Assembly: GCA_964621345.1 (NCBI GenBank) | Contig: CAZUON010000066.1 | Location: forward strand, 1-13,782 | Length of the DNA stretch: 13,782 nucleotides | Direction of reading: 5' to 3' | From: Glaciecola sp964621345 | GTDB taxonomy: Bacteria > Pseudomonadota > Gammaproteobacteria > Enterobacterales > Alteromonadaceae | Part shown: positions 1 to 6,899 of the stretch, in pieces | How the letters are laid out: the number at the start of each line of letters is the position of its first letter | How positions within the stretch are numbered: the first letter of the stretch is position 1 | Program-made: the position numbers and the translations under genes | Notes under the pieces: generated by a model | What the model was told of the DNA's origin: nothing | Database searches by the model: none | The model's input: only the letters and a program-made list of their open reading frames with translations

Positions 1-34
1 GAGGCTTGCGCACTAACTGGTTAACTGTTGCCAT
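1..34 (-). CDS. rpsL: 30S ribosomal protein S12, N-terminal fragment (runs off window)
   Basis: Reading the minus strand from the ATG at 34-32 gives MATVNQLVRKP, which is the invariant N-terminus of ribosomal protein S12. S12 sits at the decoding centre of the 30S subunit and is the first gene of the str operon (rpsL-rpsG-fusA-tuf). Only eleven codons lie in the window. A good Shine-Dalgarno (AGGAG, 42-46) sits 7 nt before the ATG, which fixes the start. The gene is preceded by its own promoter and a leader of over 200 nt with a terminator-like hairpin. It lies downstream of, and in the same direction as, the unknown cluster. Identity is near certain because this N-terminus is highly conserved and rpoC stands at the other side of the window. 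Confidence 0.95.
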   Translation of the reverse strand, partial: MATVNQLVRKP

Positions 35-41
35 TAACTAG

Positions 42-46
42 CTCCT
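42..46 (-). promoter_or_regulatory. Ribosome binding site of rpsL
   Basis: AGGAG on the minus strand, 7 nt from the rpsL ATG. It lies 5 nt downstream of the U-rich tail of the leader hairpin at 62-91, so any structure in that hairpin would end just before the ribosome binding site. Confidence 0.85.
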
Positions 47-51
47 GATTA

Positions 52-91
52 AAACTATAAAACCCGTAGCTATTCGCTCGAATGCTCGGGT
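52..91 (-). terminator. Terminator-like hairpin in the rpsL leader (possible attenuator)
   Basis: On the minus strand, ACCCG + AGC + ATTC pairs with GAAT + GCT + CGGGT (62-91) around a GAGC loop. This is a 12-bp stem with two single bulged adenines on the 3' arm. It is followed by a T-rich tail (TTTATAGTTT, 52-61). The structure lies between the rpsL promoter and the rpsL ribosome binding site, so it can act as a leader attenuator or as a backup terminator for read-through from the upstream cluster. The T-tract is interrupted, so its strength is uncertain. Confidence 0.5.
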
Positions 92-249
92 ACGTATTCA
101 AAGTGTTTTGCAGACCAAGTTACCGCGCCATACTTTGATGTAAATTTTGCTAACGCCTCTAAATTTATGCCTTTACAAGGTATGAATCCACACCAATTAA
201 AGTTAAAAACGAAGGACTTTAGCAAATATCCCAAAATTAGGGTCGCGAG

Positions 250-278
250 ATGTTATAGATCTATAGGCCCTATGTCAA
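250..278 (-). promoter_or_regulatory. Probable sigma-70 promoter of the rpsL operon
   Basis: The minus strand has a perfect -35 box TTGACA (273-278). Two -10 choices overlap: TAACAT (250-255) at the ideal 17-nt spacing, or the better hexamer TATAAC (252-257) at 15 nt. It reads toward rpsL and would give a leader of roughly 200 nt. It lies in the short gap after the last cluster gene, so ribosomal protein genes need not depend on transcription of the cluster. Confidence 0.65.
254..265. repeat. Perfect 12-bp palindrome over the rpsL promoter
   Basis: TATAGATCTATA is its own reverse complement and overlaps the -10 and spacer of the rpsL promoter, where a repressor would be expected to sit. It may also be chance in AT-rich promoter DNA. 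Confidence 0.4.
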
Positions 279-289
279 GCAATAACAGA

Positions 290-309
290 GCTTAAAAGGG
301 GGTTTAAGC
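290..309 (-). terminator. Weak inverted repeat at the end of the cluster
   Basis: GCTTAAA (290-296) and TTTAAGC (303-309) form a 7-bp stem around a 6-nt loop, overlapping the stop codon of the 729-residue gene. On the minus strand it is followed by TCTGTTATTG, which is only moderately U-rich, and the stem is AT-rich. It may be a weak terminator of the cluster or just an mRNA 3' end structure. Confidence 0.3.
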
Positions 310-2493
310 AACGATACCGTCAATCACATCTTGCATCGATTGTCTGCGATCGGGATCAGTAATTTGATCAATTGAGAAAAGCGCTTCAAGAGCGGTTCTC
401 GCCGTCTCAGTCATATCCTCAATAGTCACATTATGGTGATAGCGCTCAACCGCAAGAAATTTTGTATTCAAAGCACGACCTTCAATCGTGTTGGCCGTTC
501 TAAACTGTTGGAAGTTGGGGCGATCTTTTAAGTTTTGCACCAAAGATTCAAATAGGGCATCACCGTTTGTGTCTCCTAAGACCCAACTCAGCACACCTGC
601 GACAATAGCTAAAACAAAGGAAATCACGAGTAAAACCTCACCGATACCAGCCCATGCGGTAATTACCCCCATTACCGCTAACCAACCGGCAATGGCCAAT
701 AAACCACTGGCAACACTCACCGCTGCAATTAGCGCACCGGTATAATCCTGAGTTTGGTACTCCTCATACATTACGGCACTACTAGATACTGTTGCTGCAA
801 TAGCTGCAAAAATCCCTAAACGTTGGCTCAATGTTGTGCTCGTTGAAAACGCAGCAACACGCTCACTGTTTCTAAGCGCAATCTGCAAACTTAGCATTGT
901 ATTGGCCCCTGTACCCAACACATCGGCCACTAAGCGAATTCTTGTACTAAGGCTCGCTTCCGTAAATTGTGATAAATTACACACTGCATTTAAAAATAGG
1001 AAGCCGGTAACTATCGACATAAACACGCCCCAACCGGGAGAGTTCATCACTTCGCTATCGACAATATTGCTACTTTGCCGTTTTAATGCATTTCGCCATG
1101 TCATTAAATCGTCAGCATCTGCGCTTCTAAGTGCACGGTTGAATGCCGGCAGGTTGTCGTCTGTTACGCCCAGCAACCTTGCCACTGTTGTACTTGCATT
1201 ATCTCGAAACAATACTGCAAAAGCGCGTTCGCCTGCTCCCATTTTGATGGAAATAGAAATAGACGACTCAATCGCAACCATCAGCAACGAGGGGGGACCA
1301 GGTAAATTCCCTGCAATAGTAGGAACATAACTCAGCCAAGCCGCGGCGGCGCCAACCCCAGAACGAAAGCGAGAAAACGTCGTTAATGCACTTTCACCTG
1401 CAGTTTGTGTCGCCACGAACTCCATTACCGGTAAAAGGCCATTTCGCACAAAATCTTCAGCCCGGCGGCTACGACACAATACACGATAACACCCGCTTAA
1501 TTTTTGACAGGCTTCATTAATATAACTTGGTAAAACCGCGCTTTCTTGCGCAAATACAGCCGCAAGCGCTTGGTTTAAATCACTTTCAGGGTCTTGCAGA
1601 TGATTATACAGCTGGTTACTTAACGTCCTTATTTGTCTTTTTCGACGCGCAATTGAAGTCGTCGGCTCTGAAGTAAATTTCTGTTGTGCTTGAGTTTTAA
1701 GCTCTGTAATTTTGCTTTGCAAGGTGTCGTAATCAGAGCTGTCTATTGATGATGCCGGCGTTTGTTCAGCAATATCCATAAACTTATGCATCACATCTAT
1801 AATGCCAGCTTCTTGATTATAAGGTACTAACAGCTCGCCGCAGCGGTCGCTGATTCGGCTAAGGTTTCGCGCCGTTTCTAAGGCTACCTCCAATGCATCA
1901 TTCAAGGTCTGAATCGCGCCTGTCACCTCTCTTGTTACCAGTGCCGCTCTTTGGTCAACAACAGCGTCTTGGAACGCTGGCGAGCGAGGAAGCAGTAAGC
2001 GGCGATTCTGCGTTTGCGGTAAACGCCAACGATGGTAAACCGGAATATTTTCTTCTCTGGAGCCATTTCGTACATCCCGAAGTGCGGCAATTTTGTCAGC
2101 CCTTTCCGTGAGGTTGCCATCAATATAGCGGCGATATAAATAATCAATTACTCGCCTGTTGGGTCCCCTGTGCCAATTCATAATGTAGTTAAATACATCG
2201 CCGCGATTAGTTTGTAACACAGTTGCCAGTTCACCAATTGTGGTTTGTGGGTACTCTGAAAGCTCTATTCTTACCAAGCGTAATGGACGACCTTCGTAGT
2301 CTACCGTATGTAAATACACACCTTGTACATGTGTTACAGGGTTACCTTCGGTGTTGCGCACCGCCTCCATCTGCTGATTCAAAATCTCAGTTTCATTAAC
2401 ACCATTACCTGCGCACACCAAATAACTCGACACATCGGCACCGGGGTTATAAACATCCTCTTCGGTAATTGGGCATTCTTGAGGGTCGCTCAT
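304..2493 (-). CDS. Unknown 729-residue protein with hydrophobic multi-helix C-terminal region
   Basis: I do not recognise a family for the whole protein. Residues 1-170 are soluble and mixed. Residues 180-340 are mainly helical, with a coiled-coil-like stretch near 257-273. From about 485 the protein turns hydrophobic: candidate membrane helices at about 488-508, 557-576, 584-612 and 614-640, the last two rich in Gly/Ala and nearly continuous. A polar helical tail (645-729) follows. There is no signal peptide. A late hydrophobic block followed by an acidic 'GDxxxxLFESLVQNL' segment recalls the C-terminal membrane region of some VasX/BTH_I2691-type type VI secretion effectors, but no secretion marker is present, so this is a weak analogy. 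I chose the ATG at 2493 because AAGGA (2503-2507) lies 9 nt before it; a GTG at 2499 is only 3 nt from that site. It is the last gene of the cluster, 17 nt after the acidic-tail gene. Confidence 0.85.
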   Translation of the reverse strand: MSDPQECPITEEDVYNPGADVSSYLVCAGNGVNETEILNQQMEAVRNTEGNPVTHVQGVYLHTVDYEGRPLRLVRIELSEYPQTTIGELATVLQTNRGDVFNYIMNWHRGPNRRVIDYLYRRYIDGNLTERADKIAALRDVRNGSREENIPVYHRWRLPQTQNRRLLLPRSPAFQDAVVDQRAALVTREVTGAIQTLNDALEVALETARNLSRISDRCGELLVPYNQEAGIIDVMHKFMDIAEQTPASSIDSSDYDTLQSKITELKTQAQQKFTSEPTTSIARRKRQIRTLSNQLYNHLQDPESDLNQALAAVFAQESAVLPSYINEACQKLSGCYRVLCRSRRAEDFVRNGLLPVMEFVATQTAGESALTTFSRFRSGVGAAAAWLSYVPTIAGNLPGPPSLLMVAIESSISISIKMGAGERAFAVLFRDNASTTVARLLGVTDDNLPAFNRALRSADADDLMTWRNALKRQSSNIVDSEVMNSPGWGVFMSIVTGFLFLNAVCNLSQFTEASLSTRIRLVADVLGTGANTMLSLQIALRNSERVAAFSTSTTLSQRLGIFAAIAATVSSSAVMYEEYQTQDYTGALIAAVSVASGLLAIAGWLAVMGVITAWAGIGEVLLVISFVLAIVAGVLSWVLGDTNGDALFESLVQNLKDRPNFQQFRTANTIEGRALNTKFLAVERYHHNVTIEDMTETARTALEALFSIDQITDPDRRQSMQDVIDGIVA

Positions 2494-2510
2494 AGTCACA
2501 TATCCTTATG

Positions 2511-2852
2511 CTAGTCGTCACTGTCATCTGAATCATTATCATCCACATCAAATTCACTTAAATCTGGCTCAGGTAAGTCACCTCGCATGGGCAAACTCTG
2601 CGATTGGCGCAACAAAGAAGAGAATTCACTGTCATTAAGATTAGGCATGCGCCTAAGTACTTGTAGAGATGCCAGCATTTGTCCAAACCCTGACTGATTA
2701 GGAAGGCTGCTGTTGATGTTCGCGATATCACCGGCCCTTGACAAGCCCCTTGCAATTGGACTTGGCAGACCAAAACCACTGCCTGCTGGTGCATTTTGAT
2801 TACGACTAATTTGTTGCATCACCTGAGATATTCTTCTACCACTTGAGGTCAT
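2511..2852 (-). CDS. Small unknown protein with acidic C-terminal tail
   Basis: The product is a 113-residue hypothetical protein. The N-terminal third is basic and Gln/Ser/Gly-rich (MTSSGRRISQVMQQISRNQN), the middle has a short helical region (GQMLASLQVLRRM), and residues from about 92 on are strongly acidic, ending in DVDDNDSDDSDD. No catalytic motif or membrane segment is visible. An in-frame TTG at 2864 would add four residues, but the GGAG at 2859-2862 is 6 nt before the ATG at 2852 and would be overrun by a TTG start, so the ATG is preferred. The neighbours are the PASTA-bearing paralogue upstream (64-nt gap, the largest in the cluster) and the 729-residue gene downstream. A chaperone or adaptor role for the large last gene is possible by position only. 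Confidence 0.75.
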   Translation of the reverse strand: MTSSGRRISQVMQQISRNQNAPAGSGFGLPSPIARGLSRAGDIANINSSLPNQSGFGQMLASLQVLRRMPNLNDSEFSSLLRQSQSLPMRGDLPEPDLSEFDVDDNDSDDSDD

Positions 2853-2858
2853 AAGTTT

Positions 2859-2862
2859 CTCC
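2859..2862 (-). promoter_or_regulatory. Ribosome binding site deciding the start at 2852
   Basis: GGAG on the minus strand is 6 nt from the ATG at 2850-2852. The alternative in-frame TTG at 2862-2864 overlaps this site and so cannot use it. Confidence 0.7.
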
Positions 2863-2908
2863 AATCCACTTAAGAAATGAAGCTTTTAAAAAAGCGTCTT
2901 TAAAAAGG

Positions 2909-2920
2909 GTAAGTACTTAC
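2909..2920. repeat. 12-bp perfect palindrome overlapping a stop codon
   Basis: GTAAGTACTTAC is self-complementary and overlaps the stop codon (2917-2919) of the PASTA-bearing paralogue, in the largest gap inside the cluster (2853-2916). That gap also has an A/T-rich near-palindrome, GCTTTTAAAAAAGC (2882-2895). There is no clear U-tract, so I do not call a terminator. Confidence 0.35.
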
Positions 2921-3486
2921 TTCAAAATTAAATCAGTATCAGCTTCAATAAACTCCCCAGCTGCTGGAGTGGTTTGGCTAATAATGACATTGTCTTTCAT
3001 ATTCCGAGGAGCGCTATAACTAATACCTAAACGCTCAAGTATGATCTTCGCAGAGGCAAAACTTAGGCCTGTGATTTGCGGTACAATATCCATATCATCT
3101 AGCTGTACAGGCGCTGGTACTGGGGCAAACTTCAACTTTAAGGTACTACTCGCCTGCATTTTATAGTCATATTGATTTTGATAACTGGCATCGACCGTCG
3201 CGCCAAAAAGTTGCGTTTTACGATTGCCTGAACGAGTGTTGGTCTGCCCCACCGTTAACGCGATATTAATTTCCGCATGCGCCTCTGGAATCACATACCA
3301 ACTTGGCCGATAGCCTATATTCCTTAACTCCTTTACAACGTCATCATCAAGAGAATAAATCATCTTCATGTTCTCGATGGTTTTTGCATCAATGGCATAT
3401 TGAGCTTGCGCAATGCCCATCCCCATTTCGGAAATGATATCGCCCAGCGGTGCGGATAAAACTTGTGATAAAGGATTAGAAGCCAT
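2917..3486 (-). CDS. Helix-plus-beta family paralogue fused to a C-terminal PASTA domain
   Basis: This 189-residue protein has two parts. Residues 1-128 are a member of the cluster's repeated family: an N-terminal helix with APLGDIISEMGMGIAQAQYAID (about residues 12-33), then NIGYRPSW (57-64), then strands ending in APVPAPVQL (121-129). Residues 133-189 match the PASTA pattern well: VPQITGLSFASAKIILERLG, then VIISQTTPAAGEFIEADTDL. Known PASTA domains mostly lie outside the membrane on Ser/Thr kinases and penicillin-binding proteins and can bind muropeptides, yet this protein has no signal peptide or membrane helix. The ATG follows the preceding gene's TAA with no gap, and the ribosome binding site (GGAG, inside the preceding gene) is 11 nt away, so translation is probably coupled. 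The preceding gene also ends in a PASTA-like domain. Confidence 0.85.
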   Translation of the reverse strand: MASNPLSQVLSAPLGDIISEMGMGIAQAQYAIDAKTIENMKMIYSLDDDVVKELRNIGYRPSWYVIPEAHAEINIALTVGQTNTRSGNRKTQLFGATVDASYQNQYDYKMQASSTLKLKFAPVPAPVQLDDMDIVPQITGLSFASAKIILERLGISYSAPRNMKDNVIISQTTPAAGEFIEADTDLILK

Positions 3487-4563
3487 TTAGTTTATATCTC
3501 CAGCATAAGTACCAATAATCAGCGCTATATCATTAGGATTGTTAATTGCTTTTCCTGGTGCGGGATACTGTTTAAGCACCTGCCCGACCAAGCTCGCTTG
3601 TTTTTCAACTTGCTCATCACTGAGTTGTTGTTGATAGGTTTGTGCATTAAGGCCTTGTTCGGCCAATTTACGCAGCGCCATAGATTGTGTGTAGCCACTC
3701 ACGTCGGGCATTTTGGGCGTTTTGATTGTTTCAGCTTGATTAGACGCAACTTTTACGGGCATTGTATCTGCAAGGTTGAGCTCTATAACCGACATCAGCT
3801 CAGGCGATATACTTTTGAAATCTGCTGCGTTGTTTATCAAGCGCACTTCATCCTCTTTCTCACCAGAGAGGACTTTTAACGTCATTTTTGCATCACTTAT
3901 ACGAAAACGTCCACTTTGCTGACCTTGTTCATCTGCCTTATTAATTGCATGTACCGCTTGACTATAAACCCGTTCCGCCTTAAACGAGGTCGTGACCAAT
4001 TTATTTTTATCGTTTGTCGTATTATTAGCTTGTGGCTTGGCAGCGTTTAGGCCTTTTAAGCGAGTTATTTCGCTTCGCATAACACTTAGCTCAGCTTTTT
4101 GTTGCTCTTTTAAGGTATCTGCCGCAGTCAATTTTTGCGTTAGGCTCTTGTTCTCATTTTCAATCTTTTTAAATTTGGCGGGGTCTACCGTTGCCGCCGC
4201 GCCGGGCAAACTGATATTCGCCATACCATAATAAGGCACTGCGGCGATGTTAACCGCCGTAATGGTATTGACGCTCACCGTAGCAAAATCGATAGCGCTG
4301 GCGGTATAGGTTTTTGGTAACGCGGTTAAGTTCTGCCACTTGTTATTGATGGAGGCTTTGAGTAAGGCTCTAGGCAGGTAATTACCAATTTCAACGTTAG
4401 CAGTGAATTTTGCTTGCCCTCTTGCATCGCTTTGCCCTATTCCTACCTGTACCGCCTTAACCCGGCCTCGGTTTTGCTGATAAAAAAACAAAGCAACTTT
4501 TGTATTGGCTAAGGCCTTGTTGGTAGTGCTGTTTTTTAGGCTGACCTTTACGCTAAGTGGCAT
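3487..4563 (-). CDS. Beta-sandwich / coiled-coil / PASTA multidomain protein
   Basis: This 358-residue protein appears to have four parts. Residues 1-105 are beta-rich and read like an Ig-like or transthyretin-like sandwich (SVKVSLKNSTTNKALANTKV, then a DARGQAKF turn). Residues 128-172 form a coiled coil (KKIENENKSLTQKLTAADTL). Residues 195-267 have a helix then strands (AVHAINKADEQGQQSGRFRI, MTLKVLS, MSVIELNL). This resembles in outline the repeated family of the cluster and, from memory, the trypsin-co-occurring domain. Residues 284-353 are PASTA-like: MPDVSGYTQSMALRKLAEQG, then GQVLKQYPAPGKAINNPNDI. No signal peptide or membrane segment is seen. GGGAG lies 8 nt before the ATG, and the previous gene ends 12 nt upstream. 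The domain mix suggests a structural or recognition subunit; no enzyme motif is visible. Confidence 0.85.
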   Translation of the reverse strand: MPLSVKVSLKNSTTNKALANTKVALFFYQQNRGRVKAVQVGIGQSDARGQAKFTANVEIGNYLPRALLKASINNKWQNLTALPKTYTASAIDFATVSVNTITAVNIAAVPYYGMANISLPGAAATVDPAKFKKIENENKSLTQKLTAADTLKEQQKAELSVMRSEITRLKGLNAAKPQANNTTNDKNKLVTTSFKAERVYSQAVHAINKADEQGQQSGRFRISDAKMTLKVLSGEKEDEVRLINNAADFKSISPELMSVIELNLADTMPVKVASNQAETIKTPKMPDVSGYTQSMALRKLAEQGLNAQTYQQQLSDEQVEKQASLVGQVLKQYPAPGKAINNPNDIALIIGTYAGDIN

Positions 4564-4575
4564 GTCTCATTCTCC

Positions 4576-5226
4576 CTATTCAAAGCGATACAGCAAGGTT
4601 TCACTTGCACTAGAAAAATCTGCAGTAATGGCTATAAGCTGGCCTTTTAATTCTTGCGGCCCAATCACAAGCTTTACCTCAGCCTCGCCGTCATCATTTA
4701 GCTCAAGGGAAGATAAACTCAGTTTTGTACTGGGTTTAAGCGCTTGCCCTCTGCCTTCTTGCTTATTTAATTTGGCTGACAGCTCCTTATCAATATTTAA
4801 CTCAACGATTGCACCAGCCATCGCATTGCCGTCGGAGCTCACGCCACGAACAATGACCGATGCAGTTCTTGCGGCGGTCTTACTCGCCTGCAAGGTTAAT
4901 TTGGGCATCGGTAGCCCTGCGCCTGCGGGTGTCGCAATCATCGTACCTTTAATAATGCTACTGGCGCTTTCGGTTTGATTTGATTGCGTTTTTGCACTGG
5001 GTAAAAAGCGAAGAAAGCCTTGCTTATCGCTCTCACTCGTACGCGTAGCAGTCATCTCTAAATGCAGCTCAAATTCCATTTTCGGAATATGGTAGATCAT
5101 GGTTTCTTGGCCCATTGCATTAGATACTGGCGAGCGATTTAGGCGATTTTGCGCCTGCGCTAAACCCTCAGCTAAGTTCATCAGAAAATCGTCTAGACTC
5201 TCGCCGGTCTTGATATCATCTGCCAT
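4576..5226 (-). CDS. Divergent family domain fused to an Ig-like domain
   Basis: This 216-residue protein begins with a compact version of the helix-plus-beta domain: SLDDFLMNLAEGLAQAQNRL (10-29), then IPKMEFELHLEMTATRTSES (47-66), then a strand SASSIIKGTMIATPAGAG (87-104). It keeps the 'ALAQAQ' helix ending and the strand that follows, but lacks the ELGFxPxFY segment seen in the paralogues. Residues about 110-216 look like a bacterial Ig-like sandwich of the Big type: ASVIVRGVSSDGNAMAGAIV, then a DDGEAEVKL turn and a last strand LLYRF. It has no signal peptide. AAGGA overlaps the stop codon of the coiled-coil gene upstream (TAAGGA), and the gap is 11 nt. The sandwich here and that at the N-terminus of the next gene may be related. 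Confidence 0.82.
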   Translation of the reverse strand: MADDIKTGESLDDFLMNLAEGLAQAQNRLNRSPVSNAMGQETMIYHIPKMEFELHLEMTATRTSESDKQGFLRFLPSAKTQSNQTESASSIIKGTMIATPAGAGLPMPKLTLQASKTAARTASVIVRGVSSDGNAMAGAIVELNIDKELSAKLNKQEGRGQALKPSTKLSLSSLELNDDGEAEVKLVIGPQELKGQLIAITADFSSASETLLYRFE

Positions 5227-5237
5227 TATTACAATCC

Positions 5238-6242
5238 TTACTTATCAAATTCAGCGAGCTTTTCTCGCCGTCTCTGCAATGCTGCTGATTTGAGCCTTGC
5301 CTGCCTTGCCTCTTCGGCCTGTAATTGCTTTTTTTGCTCAAGCATGGCTTGTTGCATCGCTTCTTTTTTTTCTAATGCTTGCTGCATTTGTGCTTTTTCG
5401 GCTCGTTGCTTTATTCGTTTGCTATTGATCATTGCCTGGCGCTTTTCCCTCGCCAACGTCTCTTCTCTATTACTCTCTTGCTTCTTCGTTTTTACCTGCT
5501 TTAAGGCCTGCTCCGCTTGTTGTTTCAATAATGCATCTCTGGCGTTTTGCTGCTCTAGCTCAAGCTTGGTTTGGGCAATCAAACTGCTGCGTTTCTGAAT
5601 ATTTTCAAACACCGCTTTTTGTTTGTTTCGTTGTTGCATTAACGCACTAATACGTTGCTGCTGACGTAGCTCAGCATGCTTATGCGTCGCTTGCTGTCGC
5701 TGTTTTCGTTTAAGCAAATTTTCAGTTTTTAGTCGCTGCTGAATAATCTCATTCTGTTCTTGTTTTAACTTATCAAGCGCACGCTTGGCTGCTAGATTTC
5801 TAAGCTTGTCTGCTTTTAGTTGCTCGGCTTTAATGTTGAGCTTCTCATCAAGTCGATGATGCTCTAATCGCCGCTTTTCATGCATCCGTGCCTGCTCTTC
5901 GTAACGAAGGCGTTTTCGGTCTTTGATTCGGCTTTGCGCCGTATGCTGCGGAAAACCAAAACGTTGCTCATTCCATGTTGGACTTTTTGATTCACTCGCT
6001 TTGCCGGTTAATGCATCTAGCTTTTGCTTAAGCTCAATATGCTCTTGCACTAAGCCTTTTACCTGAGCAGACACATCGTCACGTTGCAGAAGCTCTCTTA
6101 AGTCTCTTGATGCTTCTTGCGCAGCAGATAAACCGTCAAATGTGTCTTGCTTGGCATCTTGTTTTAGCGTTTGAGCATCGCCTGATGAGGGCTTGCTTTG
6201 CTCATCTAACAACGCTGTCCAATCAAGATAATCGTCTGACAT
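5238..6242 (-). CDS. Basic coiled-coil scaffold protein
   Basis: This 334-residue protein has residues 1-95 acidic to neutral (MSDDYLDWTALLDEQ at the start), and about 105-332 are one almost unbroken helix rich in Lys, Arg, Gln, Glu and Leu with no Gly or Pro in long stretches, as expected of a long coiled coil. The coiled part carries a marked excess of Lys and Arg. No catalytic motif can be seen. It is preceded by a weak ribosome binding site (the gap of 57 nt holds no clear GGAG), and an in-frame stop lies 10 nt upstream of the ATG, so no longer start is possible. A scaffold or length-setting role among the paralogues, or binding to their acidic tails or to nucleic acid, is inference. Low-complexity coiled coils match many unrelated proteins, so similarity searches will be unreliable. 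Confidence 0.85.
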   Translation of the reverse strand: MSDDYLDWTALLDEQSKPSSGDAQTLKQDAKQDTFDGLSAAQEASRDLRELLQRDDVSAQVKGLVQEHIELKQKLDALTGKASESKSPTWNEQRFGFPQHTAQSRIKDRKRLRYEEQARMHEKRRLEHHRLDEKLNIKAEQLKADKLRNLAAKRALDKLKQEQNEIIQQRLKTENLLKRKQRQQATHKHAELRQQQRISALMQQRNKQKAVFENIQKRSSLIAQTKLELEQQNARDALLKQQAEQALKQVKTKKQESNREETLAREKRQAMINSKRIKQRAEKAQMQQALEKKEAMQQAMLEQKKQLQAEEARQARLKSAALQRRREKLAEFDK

Positions 6243-6299
6243 CAGTACAGCTCAGCCTGACATACACGAATCGCAAGGTACTTGATGACTACCCAAATT

Positions 6300-6857
6300 T
6301 TAATCACCACCTTCTTTACCTTTCTCAATAATTGCACGTATTCGCTCTTCCAATATTGAGGGCGCAGGAATGGGCATAAGTTTTGCTCGCATTAAGCTTG
6401 AGCCCTCTGCTGAATAGTTATACTTATTGGCGTAACGCGCGCTTACTGAAGTTGTTTTAGCTTTTGCATAGCCGCCAAAACCAAAACCAACCGCACCGGC
6501 TGATACCGTTTTTGTGCTCCGCTTACGCTCAAATTCACTTGACTCACTAAAACTAATCGATATTTTGATTTCGATGGTCGCCTCGGTAAATTGATAAAAC
6601 GTTGGTGTGAAACCTAATTCAATAAGCGACAATTCCTCACCATCAAACTTCACCAAAGACTTATGCGTTACCACATCACTTTTGCCGGTAACGGGGTCAA
6701 ACTCCACCGACTCATATTCACCGCTCATCATTTGTGCCAAGCGCAGTCCCGTCTCGTCCATGGCATATTGTGCTTCAGCTATGGCTAAGCCCATGCTCGT
6801 GATCATTTCACCAAAAGGCACATCACTCAGTTCTCTACCTATATTGACTCTAGGCAT
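6300..6857 (-). CDS. Helix-plus-beta family paralogue (fourth in array)
   Basis: The product is 185 residues. The family blocks are clear: GRELSDVPFGEMITSMGLAI and AEAQYAMD (7-34), then IELGFTPTFYQFTEATIEIK (79-98), then ANKYNYSAEGSS (143-154) and MPIPAPSILEERI (161-173). Between the first and second blocks it has an inserted hairpin-like segment (about 48-76), as in its neighbour at 6900-7484; these two are the closest pair and probably a tandem duplication. Between the strands lies a Gly-rich, hydrophobic stretch (VSAGAVGFGFGGYAKAK, 118-134) flanked by Ser/Thr-rich strands. There is no signal peptide. AGGAG is well spaced before the ATG. Function unknown; the repeated family within one operon suggests subunits of a hetero-oligomer. 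Confidence 0.88.
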   Translation of the reverse strand: MPRVNIGRELSDVPFGEMITSMGLAIAEAQYAMDETGLRLAQMMSGEYESVEFDPVTGKSDVVTHKSLVKFDGEELSLIELGFTPTFYQFTEATIEIKISISFSESSEFERKRSTKTVSAGAVGFGFGGYAKAKTTSVSARYANKYNYSAEGSSLMRAKLMPIPAPSILEERIRAIIEKGKEGGD

Positions 6858-6899
6858 GATTTATCTCCTGTTTAAGCATCTAAGGTCATCAGTTAGCCG

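Noticed and set aside
836..1330. Plus-strand open frame of 164 codons
   Set aside because: It lies opposite the well supported 304-2493 gene, has no ribosome binding site that I can see and no recognisable domain.
304..2493. Type VI secretion VgrG/PAAR effector or phage tape measure
   Set aside because: No VgrG, PAAR, sheath, tube, baseplate or ClpV gene is in the window, and the N-terminal region lacks a recognisable delivery marker; only the hydrophobic C-terminal layout is suggestive.
2497..2499. GTG start for the 729-residue protein
   Set aside because: Only 3 nt from AAGGA; the ATG two codons later has 9 nt spacing.
2862..2864. TTG start for the small acidic-tail protein
   Set aside because: It overlaps the only ribosome binding site, which is ideally spaced for the ATG at 2852.
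4505..4978. Plus-strand open frame of 157 codons
   Set aside because: It spans the junction of two well supported minus-strand genes and has a composition typical of an antisense shadow.
5290..5598. Plus-strand Cys/Phe-rich open frame
   Set aside because: Cys and Phe richness is what the complement of a Lys/Gln/Glu/Ala coiled-coil gene produces.
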